Positions 18,778 to 27,486 of a stretch of 64,000 nucleotides of DNA are shown here, piece by piece. Where the stretch lies: the NCBI GenBank assembly GCA_009377585.1, contig WHTS01000017.1, positions 1 through 64,000 of the forward strand. Direction: 5' to 3'. A program made the translations under genes and the position numbers. The notes beneath the pieces were generated by a model. It saw nothing but the letters and a program-made list of their open reading frames with translations, was not told where the DNA came from and did no database searches. Each line of letters begins with the position of its first letter. Position 1 is the first letter of the stretch. The stretch is from Betaproteobacteria bacterium (lineage in GTDB: Bacteria > Pseudomonadota > Gammaproteobacteria > Burkholderiales > WYBJ01).

Positions 18778-20514
18778 CTACGCGGCCTGCTGATCGCGCA
18801 GCAGCGTCTCGCCCGGCTGCACGCGGGTGAACTCCACCGGGCGTGTATCGATCTCGAACTTGCCCTCGGTCAGGCGCACGCAGGTGAAGCGCGAGGTCGC
18901 GAGATCGCCGGTATTGGGGAAGTCGGAACGGAAGTGCGCACCGCGCGAATCCTCGCGCGCCTGCGCCGCGGCACGGATCGACTTGCTCACGAGCAGCAGG
19001 TTCTCGAGATTCAGCCAATCGTGCCAGGTCAGATTGAATGCAAGATCGCTATCCGCAACGCCGGTCTCGTTCAACCTCGCTTCGAGCGCATCGAGACGTT
19101 CCGACGCGCGCGCGAGGCTCGCCGCATCGCGCACGATGCCGACCTCGTCCCACATGACCTCGTGGAGCGTATCGCGGATCGCAGCCAGATCGCCCGGCTT
19201 GCGCGTCAGCGGATGGCGCGCGCGCGCCATCGCCGCATCGATGATGTTCTCGTCGGGCTCGCGGAATTCGCCGTGGCGGCCGAGCCACTGCGCGATCCGA
19301 TCACCCGCGATGCCGCCATAGACGGTGGAGTTCGCGACCCCGTTGCCACCCAGGCGGTTTGCCCCGTGCACCCCACCCGTATCCTCGCCGGCGGCGAACA
19401 AGCCCGGCAGCTCGGTGGTGCAATCGGTGCCGAAGACCACCCCGCCCATCATGTAGTGCGCGGTCGGCACGACCTCCACCAATCCGCCGGCCAGGTCGAA
19501 GCCGCAGTCCTCGCAGCGCTCGACCATGCCTTTGAACATGCGCCGCACGTTCTCCGGACCGAGGTGGCTCATCGAGATGTAGACGCCGCCGTTGGGCGTG
19601 ACGTTGCCGCAGCGCATTTCTGCGAAGATCGCGCGCGAGACGATATCGCGCGTGGCGCGTTCGCCGCGCGGATCGTAGTTGTGCATGAAGCGTTCGCGCG
19701 CGCCGTTCCAGAGCTCGCCGCCGGACCCGCGCAATCCTTCCTCCAGCACGGTGCCGGTCATGCGCGTATGCGGTCCCGCCAGCAAGCCCGTCGGATGGAA
19801 CTGCACCATCTCCATGTCGCGCAGGGTAAGCCCCGTGTGCAACGCCATCGCCATGCCGTCGCAGGTCTTGTCGCCCGAGGGCGTGTGGTACTTGTACATG
19901 GTCGGTCCGCCGCCGGTGGCGAGCAGAACGGCTTTGGCTTGCACGAACACGAAACCGCCGCTACGGATGTCGATCATGAGCACGCCCGCGATGCGGCTGC
20001 CGTCCTTCGAGCGCACCAGCGCGATCGCGCGATGCTCTTCCAGGCGCCGTATGCTGCGTGCCCAGACCTGCTCGGCGAGGCGGTTGATGATCTCGATCCC
20101 GGTCAGGTCGCCCTTGTGTACCGTGCGATCGAAGGTCTGGCCGGCAAATGCCTTCTGGTGCACGCTGCCATCGGGATTGCGATCGAAGAAGCAGCCCAGC
20201 TCGTTCTCCAGCTCGTGGATGCGCTCGATGGCGACTTCCACCAACTGCCAGGCGAGCTCCTGGTGCGGCAGCCACTTGCCGCCTTCGATCGTGTCCATGA
20301 AATGGCGCTCGACCGAATCTTCCTTCGCCAGCGCGACGTTGTACCCGCCCTGGACCATGCGGGTGCAACCGCACTTGCCGAGCAGCCCCTTCACCGCCAC
20401 CGTGATGTCCAGCGCAGGATCGGCCTTGTGCGCGTGCAGGGCGCCGAACAGGCCCGCGCCGCCCGAGCCCAGGATCAGGAGGTCGGTTTGGGTTCGTCGC
20501 AATTTGATTGTCAT
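18778..20514 (-). CDS. succinate dehydrogenase/fumarate reductase-like flavoprotein subunit
   Basis: 578 residues from ATG 20514 (MTIKLRRTQTDLLILGSGGA), with GGAAAC about 8 bp upstream. FAD-binding GSGGAG (16-21) is present. SDH active-site residues are conserved: His240 (QFHPTGL), Arg294 (RDIVSRAI), His353 (PTAHYMMGG) and Arg387 (GANRLGGNG). The histidine that carries covalent 8-alpha-FAD in SdhA/FrdA is replaced by Cys50 in GKCGCTRMVQGGYN, as judged by spacing to the QGG motif. FAD is therefore probably non-covalent. SdhB, C and D-like partners are in the same operon about 4 kb upstream. Substrate could be succinate, fumarate or a substituted dicarboxylate. Confidence 0.85.
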   Translation of the reverse strand: MTIKLRRTQTDLLILGSGGAGLFGALHAHKADPALDITVAVKGLLGKCGCTRMVQGGYNVALAKEDSVERHFMDTIEGGKWLPHQELAWQLVEVAIERIHELENELGCFFDRNPDGSVHQKAFAGQTFDRTVHKGDLTGIEIINRLAEQVWARSIRRLEEHRAIALVRSKDGSRIAGVLMIDIRSGGFVFVQAKAVLLATGGGPTMYKYHTPSGDKTCDGMAMALHTGLTLRDMEMVQFHPTGLLAGPHTRMTGTVLEEGLRGSGGELWNGARERFMHNYDPRGERATRDIVSRAIFAEMRCGNVTPNGGVYISMSHLGPENVRRMFKGMVERCEDCGFDLAGGLVEVVPTAHYMMGGVVFGTDCTTELPGLFAAGEDTGGVHGANRLGGNGVANSTVYGGIAGDRIAQWLGRHGEFREPDENIIDAAMARARHPLTRKPGDLAAIRDTLHEVMWDEVGIVRDAASLARASERLDALEARLNETGVADSDLAFNLTWHDWLNLENLLLVSKSIRAAAQAREDSRGAHFRSDFPNTGDLATSRFTCVRLTEGKFEIDTRPVEFTRVQPGETLLRDQQAA

Positions 20515-20654
20515 CCGTTGTTTCCAGTGAATTACGGCGTTACGGTTCGCACTTCCAGGTTTCCCCTCACTTGCAGTGCGCGCATCGGCATGCAGGCCGA
20601 TGCCGTTCGGCCGGCGCGACCCATGGTTCGCCAAACCCCGGCCGAACCCCCCAA

Positions 20655-20677
20655 CCCCTCTCCCGGAGGGAGAGGGG
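20655..20677. repeat. 10-bp perfect stem-loop between hydro-lyase beta and SDH-like flavoprotein genes
   Basis: CCCCTCTCCC, loop GGA, GGGAGAGGGG, in the 180-bp gap inside the operon. There is no T-tract, so it is not a standard terminator. Sequences of this type are frequent intergenic hairpins in proteobacterial genomes. It may stabilise the upstream mRNA or lower expression of the distal flavoprotein gene. Confidence 0.7.
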
Positions 20678-20694
20678 AGCCGGGCGCCGAAGGT

Positions 20695-21312
20695 TCAAAG
20701 CTTCGCTGCGACGCCGAGCTCGGCGAGCACCTTGGCGCGCCGGTCGCGCGCGGAGTCGGCGACGTTCGTGTACAGGTTGCCGCCGTGGCTATCCATTGCG
20801 ACCAGCAAGGGGCCGAAGCCCTTGACGCGGAATTTCCATAACGACTCGGGATTCAAGTCGTCCAGATCCACGTCTTCGATGGCCTCGATCCAGGTGGTTT
20901 CGAGCGCGGCCGCGCCGCCGATGATGGCGAGATAAGCTCCGCCCAGTTCGGCAAACGCCTTCTGCGACTCGGCGAGCAGACCGCCCTTGCCGATGATGAT
21001 CCGCACGCCGTATTGTGCCATGAGCGGGCGGGTGAATCGCTCCATGCGCGCGCTCGTGGTCGTGCCCACGCAGAGCGGCTCGTAGCCCGTCGGCGTGGCC
21101 TGCGTTTCGCCGATCCACTTCACGTTCGGCGCGGTGTGCACGGCCGCATGCCCGTTTAGGTCGAAGCGGGTCTTGCGGCCGCGGTCGAACATGTGGATCT
21201 GGGTCGCATCGCGGATGCCGTACAGCGTGCCGTTGAGCGTCACGGTATCGTTGACGCGCAGCGCGCGCACCTGCTGCTCGTCGATCGGCATGTCGAACTC
21301 GTGATGGGCCAT
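20695..21312 (-). CDS. class I fumarase/tartrate dehydratase family hydro-lyase, beta subunit
   Basis: 205 residues, matching the C-terminal half of FumA/FumB and the TtdB type. Landmarks are the Asp/Arg-rich N-terminal region, HTAPNVKWIGETQATPTGYE, GTTTSARMERF and IIGKGGLLAESQKAF. The partner alpha subunit gene ends 63 bp upstream. Together they would form a [4Fe-4S] hydro-lyase adding water to fumarate, mesaconate or the oxaloacetate enol (tartrate dehydratase); sequence alone does not separate these. ATG 21312. Confidence 0.9.
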   Translation of the reverse strand: MAHHEFDMPIDEQQVRALRVNDTVTLNGTLYGIRDATQIHMFDRGRKTRFDLNGHAAVHTAPNVKWIGETQATPTGYEPLCVGTTTSARMERFTRPLMAQYGVRIIIGKGGLLAESQKAFAELGGAYLAIIGGAAALETTWIEAIEDVDLDDLNPESLWKFRVKGFGPLLVAMDSHGGNLYTNVADSARDRRAKVLAELGVAAKL

Positions 21313-21375
21313 GTGTCTCTCCGTTTCGCCGCTGCGCGCCAACATTGCGACGATCTCGCGACCGTCGAACCGCGT

Positions 21376-22251
21376 TCAGAAGCCGTATTCGACGCCCGCC
21401 GGCGTGAAGGTTGCCCGCGCCCGCCGCGCCGAATGGCATTGCATGTTGACCGCCACCGGATTCATGGTGATGTGCGTGGCCGCGGTCTCCACGTGCACGG
21501 CGAAGGCGGTCGAATCGCCGCCGAGACCTTGCGCACCGACGCCCAGCTCGTTCACGACCGCGGACAGCCCGCGTTCGAGCTCGGCGCCTTCCGGGTCCTC
21601 GCACACCGAGCCCAGAGCCCGCGTCGCCGCCACCTTGGACAGGTGCACGCACAGGTCAGCCGTTCCACCTACGCCCACGCCGACGATCGTCGGCGGGCAG
21701 GTCTTGCCGCCAGCATCGAGTACGCAATCGATGACGAAGGTCTTGATGGCGTCGATCCCGTCGGCGGGAATCGCCATTTTGAGCCAGGAGTTGTTCTCCG
21801 AGCCGCTGCCCTTGGGAATCATCTCGATCGAGAGAACATCGGGCGCGGGCGAAAAATCGATGTGGATAACCGGCACCGAGCGGCCGCACGACGTGTGCTC
21901 GTTTTTCCGCGTGACCGGGTGCACGACCGAGGAGCGCAGCGGATGCTCCTTGGTGGCGCGGGCGCATCCGGCCACGATCGCCTCCTTCAAGCGATGACCA
22001 TCCACCGTCACGTTCGCACCGATGACCACGTTGTAGATCGGGATGCCGGTGTCCTGGCACAGCAGGTTGTCGTTCGCCTCGGCCACCGTGATGTTGCGGA
22101 TCATCGTGCCCAGCACCGACTTTCCGGTCGCGTCGGTCTCGGCCGCGTCCAGGCGCCGGAAACCTTCCTTGATGTCCGGCGGCAACAGCTTGAGCGCGCG
22201 AATATAGAGCGCCTTGGCCGCTTCCTCGACTTGCGTCAGATCGACGTTCAT
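21376..22251 (-). CDS. class I fumarase/tartrate dehydratase family hydro-lyase, alpha subunit
   Basis: 291 residues, matching the N-terminal half of class I fumarases and TtdA. The iron-sulfur ligating cysteines are likely in LLCQDTGIPIY, HTSCGRSVP-type and AGGKTCPPTIVGVGVGG segments. GGTADLCVHLSKVAATRALG is a family hallmark. It pairs with the beta subunit gene immediately downstream and follows the Bug-type binding-protein gene by 21 bp. The two-gene form is common in anaerobes and in some betaproteobacterial catabolic operons. Confidence 0.9.
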   Translation of the reverse strand: MNVDLTQVEEAAKALYIRALKLLPPDIKEGFRRLDAAETDATGKSVLGTMIRNITVAEANDNLLCQDTGIPIYNVVIGANVTVDGHRLKEAIVAGCARATKEHPLRSSVVHPVTRKNEHTSCGRSVPVIHIDFSPAPDVLSIEMIPKGSGSENNSWLKMAIPADGIDAIKTFVIDCVLDAGGKTCPPTIVGVGVGGTADLCVHLSKVAATRALGSVCEDPEGAELERGLSAVVNELGVGAQGLGGDSTAFAVHVETAATHITMNPVAVNMQCHSARRARATFTPAGVEYGF

Positions 22252-22272
22252 CGGTGCTTACCTCTTCTTTCG

Positions 22273-23235
22273 TCAGTCGACGTACAGATTGCGTGCCTTG
22301 ATGATCTTCGCCCAGCGCACGGACTCTTCCTTGATCGCTTGCGCGAACGCCGCCGGCGTGTTGGCCACCGGCTGCATGCCGATCTGCTCGAAGCGCGCAC
22401 GCACCTCGGCGGCTTGCAGCACCTTGGCGGCGTCGTTGTATACCTTGTCGATCACCGCGCGCGGCGTGCCCTTCGGCGCCACCAGCCCGAACCAGCCGAG
22501 ATTCTCGAATCCGGGCAGCGTCTCCGCGACCGCAGGCACGTTGGGCACTTGCTTCGACCGCTCCTTGCTCGTCACCGCGAGCGCGCGCAGCTTCCCCTGC
22601 TTCACGAAGCCGATCGCGGCCGACAGGTTCGGCGTCACGAAATGGATTTGCCCCGCTACCAGGTCGGCAATGGCCGGCCCCTCGCCCTTGTAGGGGACGT
22701 GCGTCACGTCGATGCCGGCCGCGGTGACGAAATTCTCCGCCGCAAGATGCGTCTGCGTCCCCACGCCCGCCGAACCGAAGTTCATGGTCCTGGGCTTGGT
22801 CTTCGCCATCGCGATGAAATCCTTGAGGCTCTTGGCAGGGAAGCTGGCATTGACGGCTACGATCTGCGGACCGCTCGCAACGTTGGTGATGGCGACGAGG
22901 TCGGTATCGGGATTGAACGGCATCTTGCGATACATGTGCTGGTTGGCCGTTACTATCGAGCCGGAAGTCATCAGCAGGGTATAGCCGTCGGGCGCCGCCT
23001 TGGCGACGATATCGCCACCGATGTTGCCGGCCGCACCCGCGCGGTTGTCGACCACGACCGTCTGCCCCCAGACCTCGGTCAGCCGCTGCGCTACGATGCG
23101 GGTGACGATGTCGGTTGCTCCCCCCGGTGAAAACGGCACCACGATCCGTACCGGGCGCGCCGGATAGCTCTGCGCGTTGACGGCCGGAGCCAAAAGGGCA
23201 AGTGCCGTCAACACGCTCGTGCTCGATATGCGCAT
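22273..23235 (-). CDS. Bug/TctC family tripartite tricarboxylate transporter substrate-binding protein
   Basis: 320-residue periplasmic binding protein from ATG 23235, preceded by GAGGAGG. Cleavable signal peptide (MRISSTSVLTALALLAPAVN, cleavage after Ala-Gln likely). Family motifs are YPARPVRIVVPFSPGGATD, RAGAAGNIGGDIVAKAAPDG and YKGEGPAIADLVAGQ. Bug proteins bind carboxylates and similar small anions. No TctA or TctB membrane gene is present in the window, which is usual for orphan Bug genes in Burkholderiales. The ligand is probably the substrate of the surrounding operon. Confidence 0.93.
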   Translation of the reverse strand: MRISSTSVLTALALLAPAVNAQSYPARPVRIVVPFSPGGATDIVTRIVAQRLTEVWGQTVVVDNRAGAAGNIGGDIVAKAAPDGYTLLMTSGSIVTANQHMYRKMPFNPDTDLVAITNVASGPQIVAVNASFPAKSLKDFIAMAKTKPRTMNFGSAGVGTQTHLAAENFVTAAGIDVTHVPYKGEGPAIADLVAGQIHFVTPNLSAAIGFVKQGKLRALAVTSKERSKQVPNVPAVAETLPGFENLGWFGLVAPKGTPRAVIDKVYNDAAKVLQAAEVRARFEQIGMQPVANTPAAFAQAIKEESVRWAKIIKARNLYVD

Positions 23236-23334
23236 GATGTTCCTCCTCGTCGTTTGATTGGATATCGCCACCGTAATTCAACTTCGGTCCGTCGGCCGCC
23301 CCGGCAAGCCGTGCCGCATGCTGGCGCGGCCCGC

Positions 23335-24711
23335 TTACAAGCCCAGCGCCTGTACCGTGAGCTTGCGCAGCTCGCGCTGGAGTTTGTCCCGCACGCCCCG
23401 ATGGTTGCGGCTCCTGTTCAGATTGGCGAGCTCGTACGGATCGTTCTCCAGGTCGTAGAGTTCGTCGAGCTCGCCGTTGCGTCCGCGGTTCACCCAGCGG
23501 ATGTACTTGTAGCACTCGGTGCGCACGCACTTGTAAGTCATCCCGACCAGCCACGGCATGGCGTTCTCGGCCCAGTATTCCACCAGGAGCGAGCGGCGCC
23601 AGCCGGCGCGCTTGCCTGCGAGCAACGGCAGCAGCGATCGGCCCTGCACCTGGGCACCCGGCTTGCCGCCCGCGAGCTGAATCAACGTGGGCGCGATATC
23701 CTGGCACAGGACGAGATCGCCCACCCGCGTACCCGCCTTGATGCGGCGAGGGAAGCGGGCGATGAAGGGCGCGCGGATGCCCTCCTCGTAAGGGAATCGG
23801 CGTTCGGGACCGAGCCCGTGTTCGCCGAAGAAATAGCCGTTGTCGCCGAGGAAGACGATGCAGGTGTTGTCGAGCTCGCCCTTGCGCTCCAGCGCCTCGA
23901 GCAGCATGCCGACGCCTTCGTCGACCGCGGCCATCATGCGTGCTCGCAACCGGATCTCCTCCTGCTCGCCGGAGTGGATCGCAGCGAGCATCGCGCGTGA
24001 CTTCTCCGAGCGCTTCAGCTCGAACGCTTCGCGCCAAGCGGGCTTCGACTTCACCACCTCGGCCGCGCTCAGCATGTTGGGCTTGCGCGGAAAGACGCAG
24101 TCGCGATAGAGATCCTGGTGGCGCTCGGCAACGCGGTAGCCTTCCATCGCGAACGAGCCGTCGGCGGCCTGCTCCGCATCCGGGTGCACCGCCTTGTGGG
24201 CGAAGAACAGCGACCAGGGCTTTGCGTGCTTGCGTTCGACGAACTCGACCGCCATCTCGTTCATGATGTCGGTCACGTAGCCACGATGCTGCACGTACTT
24301 GCCATTGACGTTGAGCAGCGGATCGTTCAGCCGCCCATGGCCGTCGAACGCGACCCAGTGGTCGTAGCCGGGACGGGGCTTGCCGTCGTTGCCCATGTGC
24401 CATTTGCCGATGTGCGCGGTCTCGTAGCCCAGGCGCTGCAGCTCGAGGTGATAATTGGGCAGGCGGTGGCTCGCCAGGTCGCGCGCGACGTTGTCGATGA
24501 TGCCGTGCCGGCTCGCATACTGGCCGCTCAGGATCGAGGCCCGGTTGGGCGAGCAGATCGGCGTGGTGTGGAAGGCGCGCTCGAGGATGGCCCCCTCGTG
24601 CGCGATGCGATCGATGTGCGGCGTGCGCATGTACGGGTGGCCGCCCGCGCCGAACTCGTCGTAGCGCAGGTCGTCGATCAGGATCACCAGCAGATTCGGT
24701 TTGACCGCCAA
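23335..24711 (-). CDS. formylglycine-dependent type I sulfatase
   Basis: 458 residues starting at TTG 24711 (AVKPNLLVILIDDLRYDEFG follows). The metal ligands Asp13-Asp14, the CxPxR core (Cys53-Ser-Pro-Asn-Arg57 in CSPNRASILSG), GKWHMG and LGDNGYFFGEHG are all present. The Cys should therefore be matured to formylglycine by an FGE or AtsB-like enzyme. No signal peptide is seen, so it is probably cytoplasmic and acts on an imported sulfate ester, or possibly a phosphonate ester. It lies between the SDH-like D gene and the Bug gene, an unusual place for a sulfatase. Confidence 0.9.
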   Translation of the reverse strand: MAVKPNLLVILIDDLRYDEFGAGGHPYMRTPHIDRIAHEGAILERAFHTTPICSPNRASILSGQYASRHGIIDNVARDLASHRLPNYHLELQRLGYETAHIGKWHMGNDGKPRPGYDHWVAFDGHGRLNDPLLNVNGKYVQHRGYVTDIMNEMAVEFVERKHAKPWSLFFAHKAVHPDAEQAADGSFAMEGYRVAERHQDLYRDCVFPRKPNMLSAAEVVKSKPAWREAFELKRSEKSRAMLAAIHSGEQEEIRLRARMMAAVDEGVGMLLEALERKGELDNTCIVFLGDNGYFFGEHGLGPERRFPYEEGIRAPFIARFPRRIKAGTRVGDLVLCQDIAPTLIQLAGGKPGAQVQGRSLLPLLAGKRAGWRRSLLVEYWAENAMPWLVGMTYKCVRTECYKYIRWVNRGRNGELDELYDLENDPYELANLNRSRNHRGVRDKLQRELRKLTVQALGL

Positions 24712-24750
24712 CGCGCTCTCCCTTGCGTTCGTTGGTTGCGGACCACGCCG

Positions 24751-25098
24751 CTAGACGAGGTTCATCAGAAACGCTCCGCCCGCCACGACGGTCAGGCCGG
24801 CCGCCACCGCCAGCAGACTTTTTTGCCAATCGCACCACGGCAGGAATTCGAGCATGAGCAGCCGGATGCCGCCGGCCATGTGGGCGGCGAGGAGCACCAC
24901 CAGCAAAACCTCGCCCGCCTTGACGAGCGGCTGCTCGGTCCAGGCGAGCGCCGACTGCAGCCCGGCCTCACCCTTCAATGCGGTAGCCAGCGTAAGGAAG
25001 TGCACCGGCAAAAACAGCGCCAGTAGCAGCCCCGATATGCGATGCACCAGGAACGCCCACCAGGCGGGGTGGGCGCGTGCGCGCCAGTCGCTTTTCAT
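24751..25098 (-). CDS. SDH-like membrane anchor subunit (D position)
   Basis: 115 residues with three hydrophobic segments. FLVHRISGLLLALFLPVHFL carries the His-Arg-x-Ser signature of the SdhC/FrdC cytochrome b fold, and LLAAHMAGGIRLLMLEF a further candidate heme-ligand His. Its ATG overlaps the preceding subunit's TGA by 4 bp (ATGA), so translation is coupled. Together with the 112-residue partner it would anchor the flavoprotein and iron-sulfur subunits and pass electrons to quinone. Confidence 0.84.
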   Translation of the reverse strand: MKSDWRARAHPAWWAFLVHRISGLLLALFLPVHFLTLATALKGEAGLQSALAWTEQPLVKAGEVLLVVLLAAHMAGGIRLLMLEFLPWCDWQKSLLAVAAGLTVVAGGAFLMNLV

Positions 25099-25433
25099 GC
25101 CACCACCGCCCACACCGCGCGCAAGCCCAGGGCGACCAGCACCAGCGCGATGATCGCGACGATAACGTCGAGCTTGCGCCCGCGCAGGGCGAACCATTCG
25201 TTCAGGATCGCGCGCAGTCCGATCGGCGCATGCACCGCGACCGCAATCACGAAGATCGCGTAGAACGCGCCCCAGGTGAAGCTGCCGCGGGTGCGCTCCA
25301 GGATCTCCGCGGCGCTCAGGCCGCCGCGAACCGCGTAGATCAGCGTCACCAGGTGCACTGCCACGCAAAGCGCGAGCACCATCGCGCTGATGCGTTGCGC
25401 CGCCCACAGATAGGCCTGCGAGCGCGCAATCAT
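25095..25433 (-). CDS. SDH-like membrane anchor subunit (C position)
   Basis: 112 residues with three hydrophobic helices. AAQRISAMVLALCVAVHL has the Arg-x-Ser...His pattern of SDH/FRD cytochrome b subunits, and FVIAVAVHAPIGLRAIL a second His. Located directly after the SdhB-like gene and overlapping the second anchor gene by 4 bp. The order B-C-D, with A ten genes' distance away, differs from the usual sdhCDAB, so this is probably a second, specialised complex and not the TCA-cycle enzyme. Confidence 0.83.
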   Translation of the reverse strand: MIARSQAYLWAAQRISAMVLALCVAVHLVTLIYAVRGGLSAAEILERTRGSFTWGAFYAIFVIAVAVHAPIGLRAILNEWFALRGRKLDVIVAIIALVLVALGLRAVWAVVA

Positions 25434-25482
25434 GGACGTCGGGTCGGGAACGCGTCGGCTGCGGCCAGGCGCGCCATGGCGA

Positions 25483-26196
25483 TCAGATGCGCCCCTTGAG
25501 CAAGGCGCCCAAGGTCGCTCGTTTCAAGCCCGCGATCGCCGCGGTCGGCGAAATCTTCTTCGGACAGCGCTCGGTGCAGCTCATGTGGGTATGGCATGCG
25601 TGGCAACCGGCGTCGCCCGCCACCGCGGCCAGGCGCTCGTCGCGGGCACTATCGCGCACGTCGTTCACCAGCGTCCAGGCCCGATTCAGCGCGGCGGGTC
25701 CGAGATATTCGGGATTCCAGGCGACCACGTCGCACGAGGCGTAACACACACCGCAGCCGATGCATTCGATTCCGGCGTCGACCTGTTCACGTTCCTTCGA
25801 ATCGGGTTTCACGCGCGCGAAGTCGTCCTTGCGCGTCGCGGTCGACTGGAACTGTCCGCGCGCCCGAGCCCACTTGTCGAAGAACGTGCTCATGTCGGTC
25901 ACCAGATCCTTGATGACCGGCAGATTCTTCAGCGGAGCGATCTCCAGCGTGTCGTCCTCGATCACCTGGTCGACGTGCGTGCGACAGGTCCAGCGTGCGC
26001 GGCCGTTTACGCTCATTGCGCACGAGCCGCACATGCCGACACGGCAGGCGAAGCGATACGACAGCGTGGGATCGAGCGCGCGCTGGACGTGCGTGACGAC
26101 GTCGAGAACCGTCTGGCTCTCGAGCCGCGGCACTTCGAAATCCTGGAAGGCGCCTTGTTCGCGTCCTCGCCAGACCCTGACCTTGAGAGTGCTCAT
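25483..26196 (-). CDS. SDH/fumarate reductase-like iron-sulfur subunit
   Basis: 237 residues from ATG 26196 (MSTLKVRVWRGREQGAFQDF). The three cluster motifs of SdhB/FrdB are visible: [2Fe-2S] in CRVGMCGSCAMSVNG plus a later Cys, [4Fe-4S] in CIGCGVCYASC, and the third cluster in CHACHTHMSCTERCPK. It transfers electrons from the flavoprotein (18778-20514) to the membrane anchors encoded next. It follows the lyase large subunit gene in the same operon. Confidence 0.9.
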   Translation of the reverse strand: MSTLKVRVWRGREQGAFQDFEVPRLESQTVLDVVTHVQRALDPTLSYRFACRVGMCGSCAMSVNGRARWTCRTHVDQVIEDDTLEIAPLKNLPVIKDLVTDMSTFFDKWARARGQFQSTATRKDDFARVKPDSKEREQVDAGIECIGCGVCYASCDVVAWNPEYLGPAALNRAWTLVNDVRDSARDERLAAVAGDAGCHACHTHMSCTERCPKKISPTAAIAGLKRATLGALLKGRI

Positions 26197-26265
26197 GTCA
26201 TGCAAACCCGAGCCCGGTCGCACCGCCGGGATGCAAGGACGACGCGATCACCCGCCGCGCAATCC

Positions 26266-27435
26266 CTAGGCGCTTTCGTACAGCCGGGTCAACACGAACT
26301 CCCGATGTCCGAGCGCTTCGGCGCACGTCAAGCGCCCGTTGCAGGTGCGCAGCATGATCTCGAGCAATTCGTCGCCGCACTGGTCCATGTTCTTCTCCCG
26401 CTGCAGCAGCCCGGAGACGTCGAGGTCGATGTGCTCGCTCATCGTGCGGCAGGTGCGCGGATTCGCGGAGAGCTTGATGACCGGGAGGATCGGGTTGCCG
26501 ATCACGTTGCCCTGCCCGGTCGGGAAGAAATGCACCACGTAGCCCGCGGCGGCCACCAGCGTCACCATCTCGGCGGCCGCGGACGACGAATCCATGAACC
26601 ACAGGCCCGGGCCGGTTGGCTCCTCGGCCTTGTCGAGCACACCGATCACCTTGCACTTGTGGCCGATCTTCTGGATGTTGCCGAGCGCCTTCTCCTCGAT
26701 CGTGGTCAAGCCACCGGCGATATTGCCCTTGGTGGGCTGGGAGTCGGACAGATCACTCGTCTTGTGCCGCTCGATCACTTCCTGGTAGCGGTCGAACATG
26801 TACATGAAGCGCTCGCGCACTGCCGGCGTGGCGCAGCGGCTGGCGACGATCAACTCGCCGCCGGTGATCTCGGTGGTCTCGCCGAAGCACATCGTCACGC
26901 CCAGCGGATCGAGCTTGTCGAACGCATTGCCCACGGTCGGATTGGAGCCGCAACCGGAGGTCGTATCGGACTCGCCGCACTTGGTCGACACCCACAGCTC
27001 GCCGATGGGGCAGTCCTCGCGCCGCAATTCGGACGCCCACTGCACGTATTCCTTGGCCACCTTGGAGGCGCGGAAGATCGTGTCGTGGTCGCCGTGCAGC
27101 TCGATGCCGAAACCGGTCACCGGCTTGCCGGTCTTGGCGATGCCCTCGACGACGCGCTGCATCCAGCCGTCTTCGATGCCGATCACGACCACCGCGGCGA
27201 CGTTCGGATTGCAGCCCGCACCGATCAGGGTGCGGAAATGCAGCTCCAGGTCGGCGCCGAACTGCAGCCGGCCGTAGGGGTGCGGAATAGCCAGCGTGCC
27301 CTTGATGTTGTGGGCCACCGCTTCGCAGGCCGCATTCGACAGATCGTCGACCGGCAGGATGATGACGTGGTTGCGTACGCCCACGCGGCCGTTTTCGCGC
27401 CGGTAGCCGCGGAAAGTCGTCTTGCTCGATATCAT
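26266..27435 (-). CDS. UxaA-family lyase large subunit, (2R)-sulfolactate sulfo-lyase SuyB-like
   Basis: 389 residues, a stand-alone C-terminal domain of the altronate/galactarate dehydratase (UxaA) family. It opens with [20 protein letters not shown] and carries [47 protein letters not shown] and [20 protein letters not shown]. Separate small and large subunits and these lengths match SuyAB, which splits 3-sulfolactate into pyruvate and sulfite, and from memory the N-terminal text resembles SuyB strongly. A sugar-acid dehydratase of the same family is the main alternative. The small subunit is encoded 51 bp upstream. Confidence 0.8.
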   Translation of the reverse strand: MISSKTTFRGYRRENGRVGVRNHVIILPVDDLSNAACEAVAHNIKGTLAIPHPYGRLQFGADLELHFRTLIGAGCNPNVAAVVVIGIEDGWMQRVVEGIAKTGKPVTGFGIELHGDHDTIFRASKVAKEYVQWASELRREDCPIGELWVSTKCGESDTTSGCGSNPTVGNAFDKLDPLGVTMCFGETTEITGGELIVASRCATPAVRERFMYMFDRYQEVIERHKTSDLSDSQPTKGNIAGGLTTIEEKALGNIQKIGHKCKVIGVLDKAEEPTGPGLWFMDSSSAAAEMVTLVAAAGYVVHFFPTGQGNVIGNPILPVIKLSANPRTCRTMSEHIDLDVSGLLQREKNMDQCGDELLEIMLRTCNGRLTCAEALGHREFVLTRLYESA

Positions 27436-27486
27436 GGCTTAAGCCTCGCTCGATGGGGCTCGCGCTTGGCAGCGAGCCGCGGGTTG

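Noticed and set aside
21656-24838. A 1060-codon minus-strand open frame over the sulfatase and Bug genes
   Set aside because: Another frame of two well-supported genes; Arg-rich translation without motifs.
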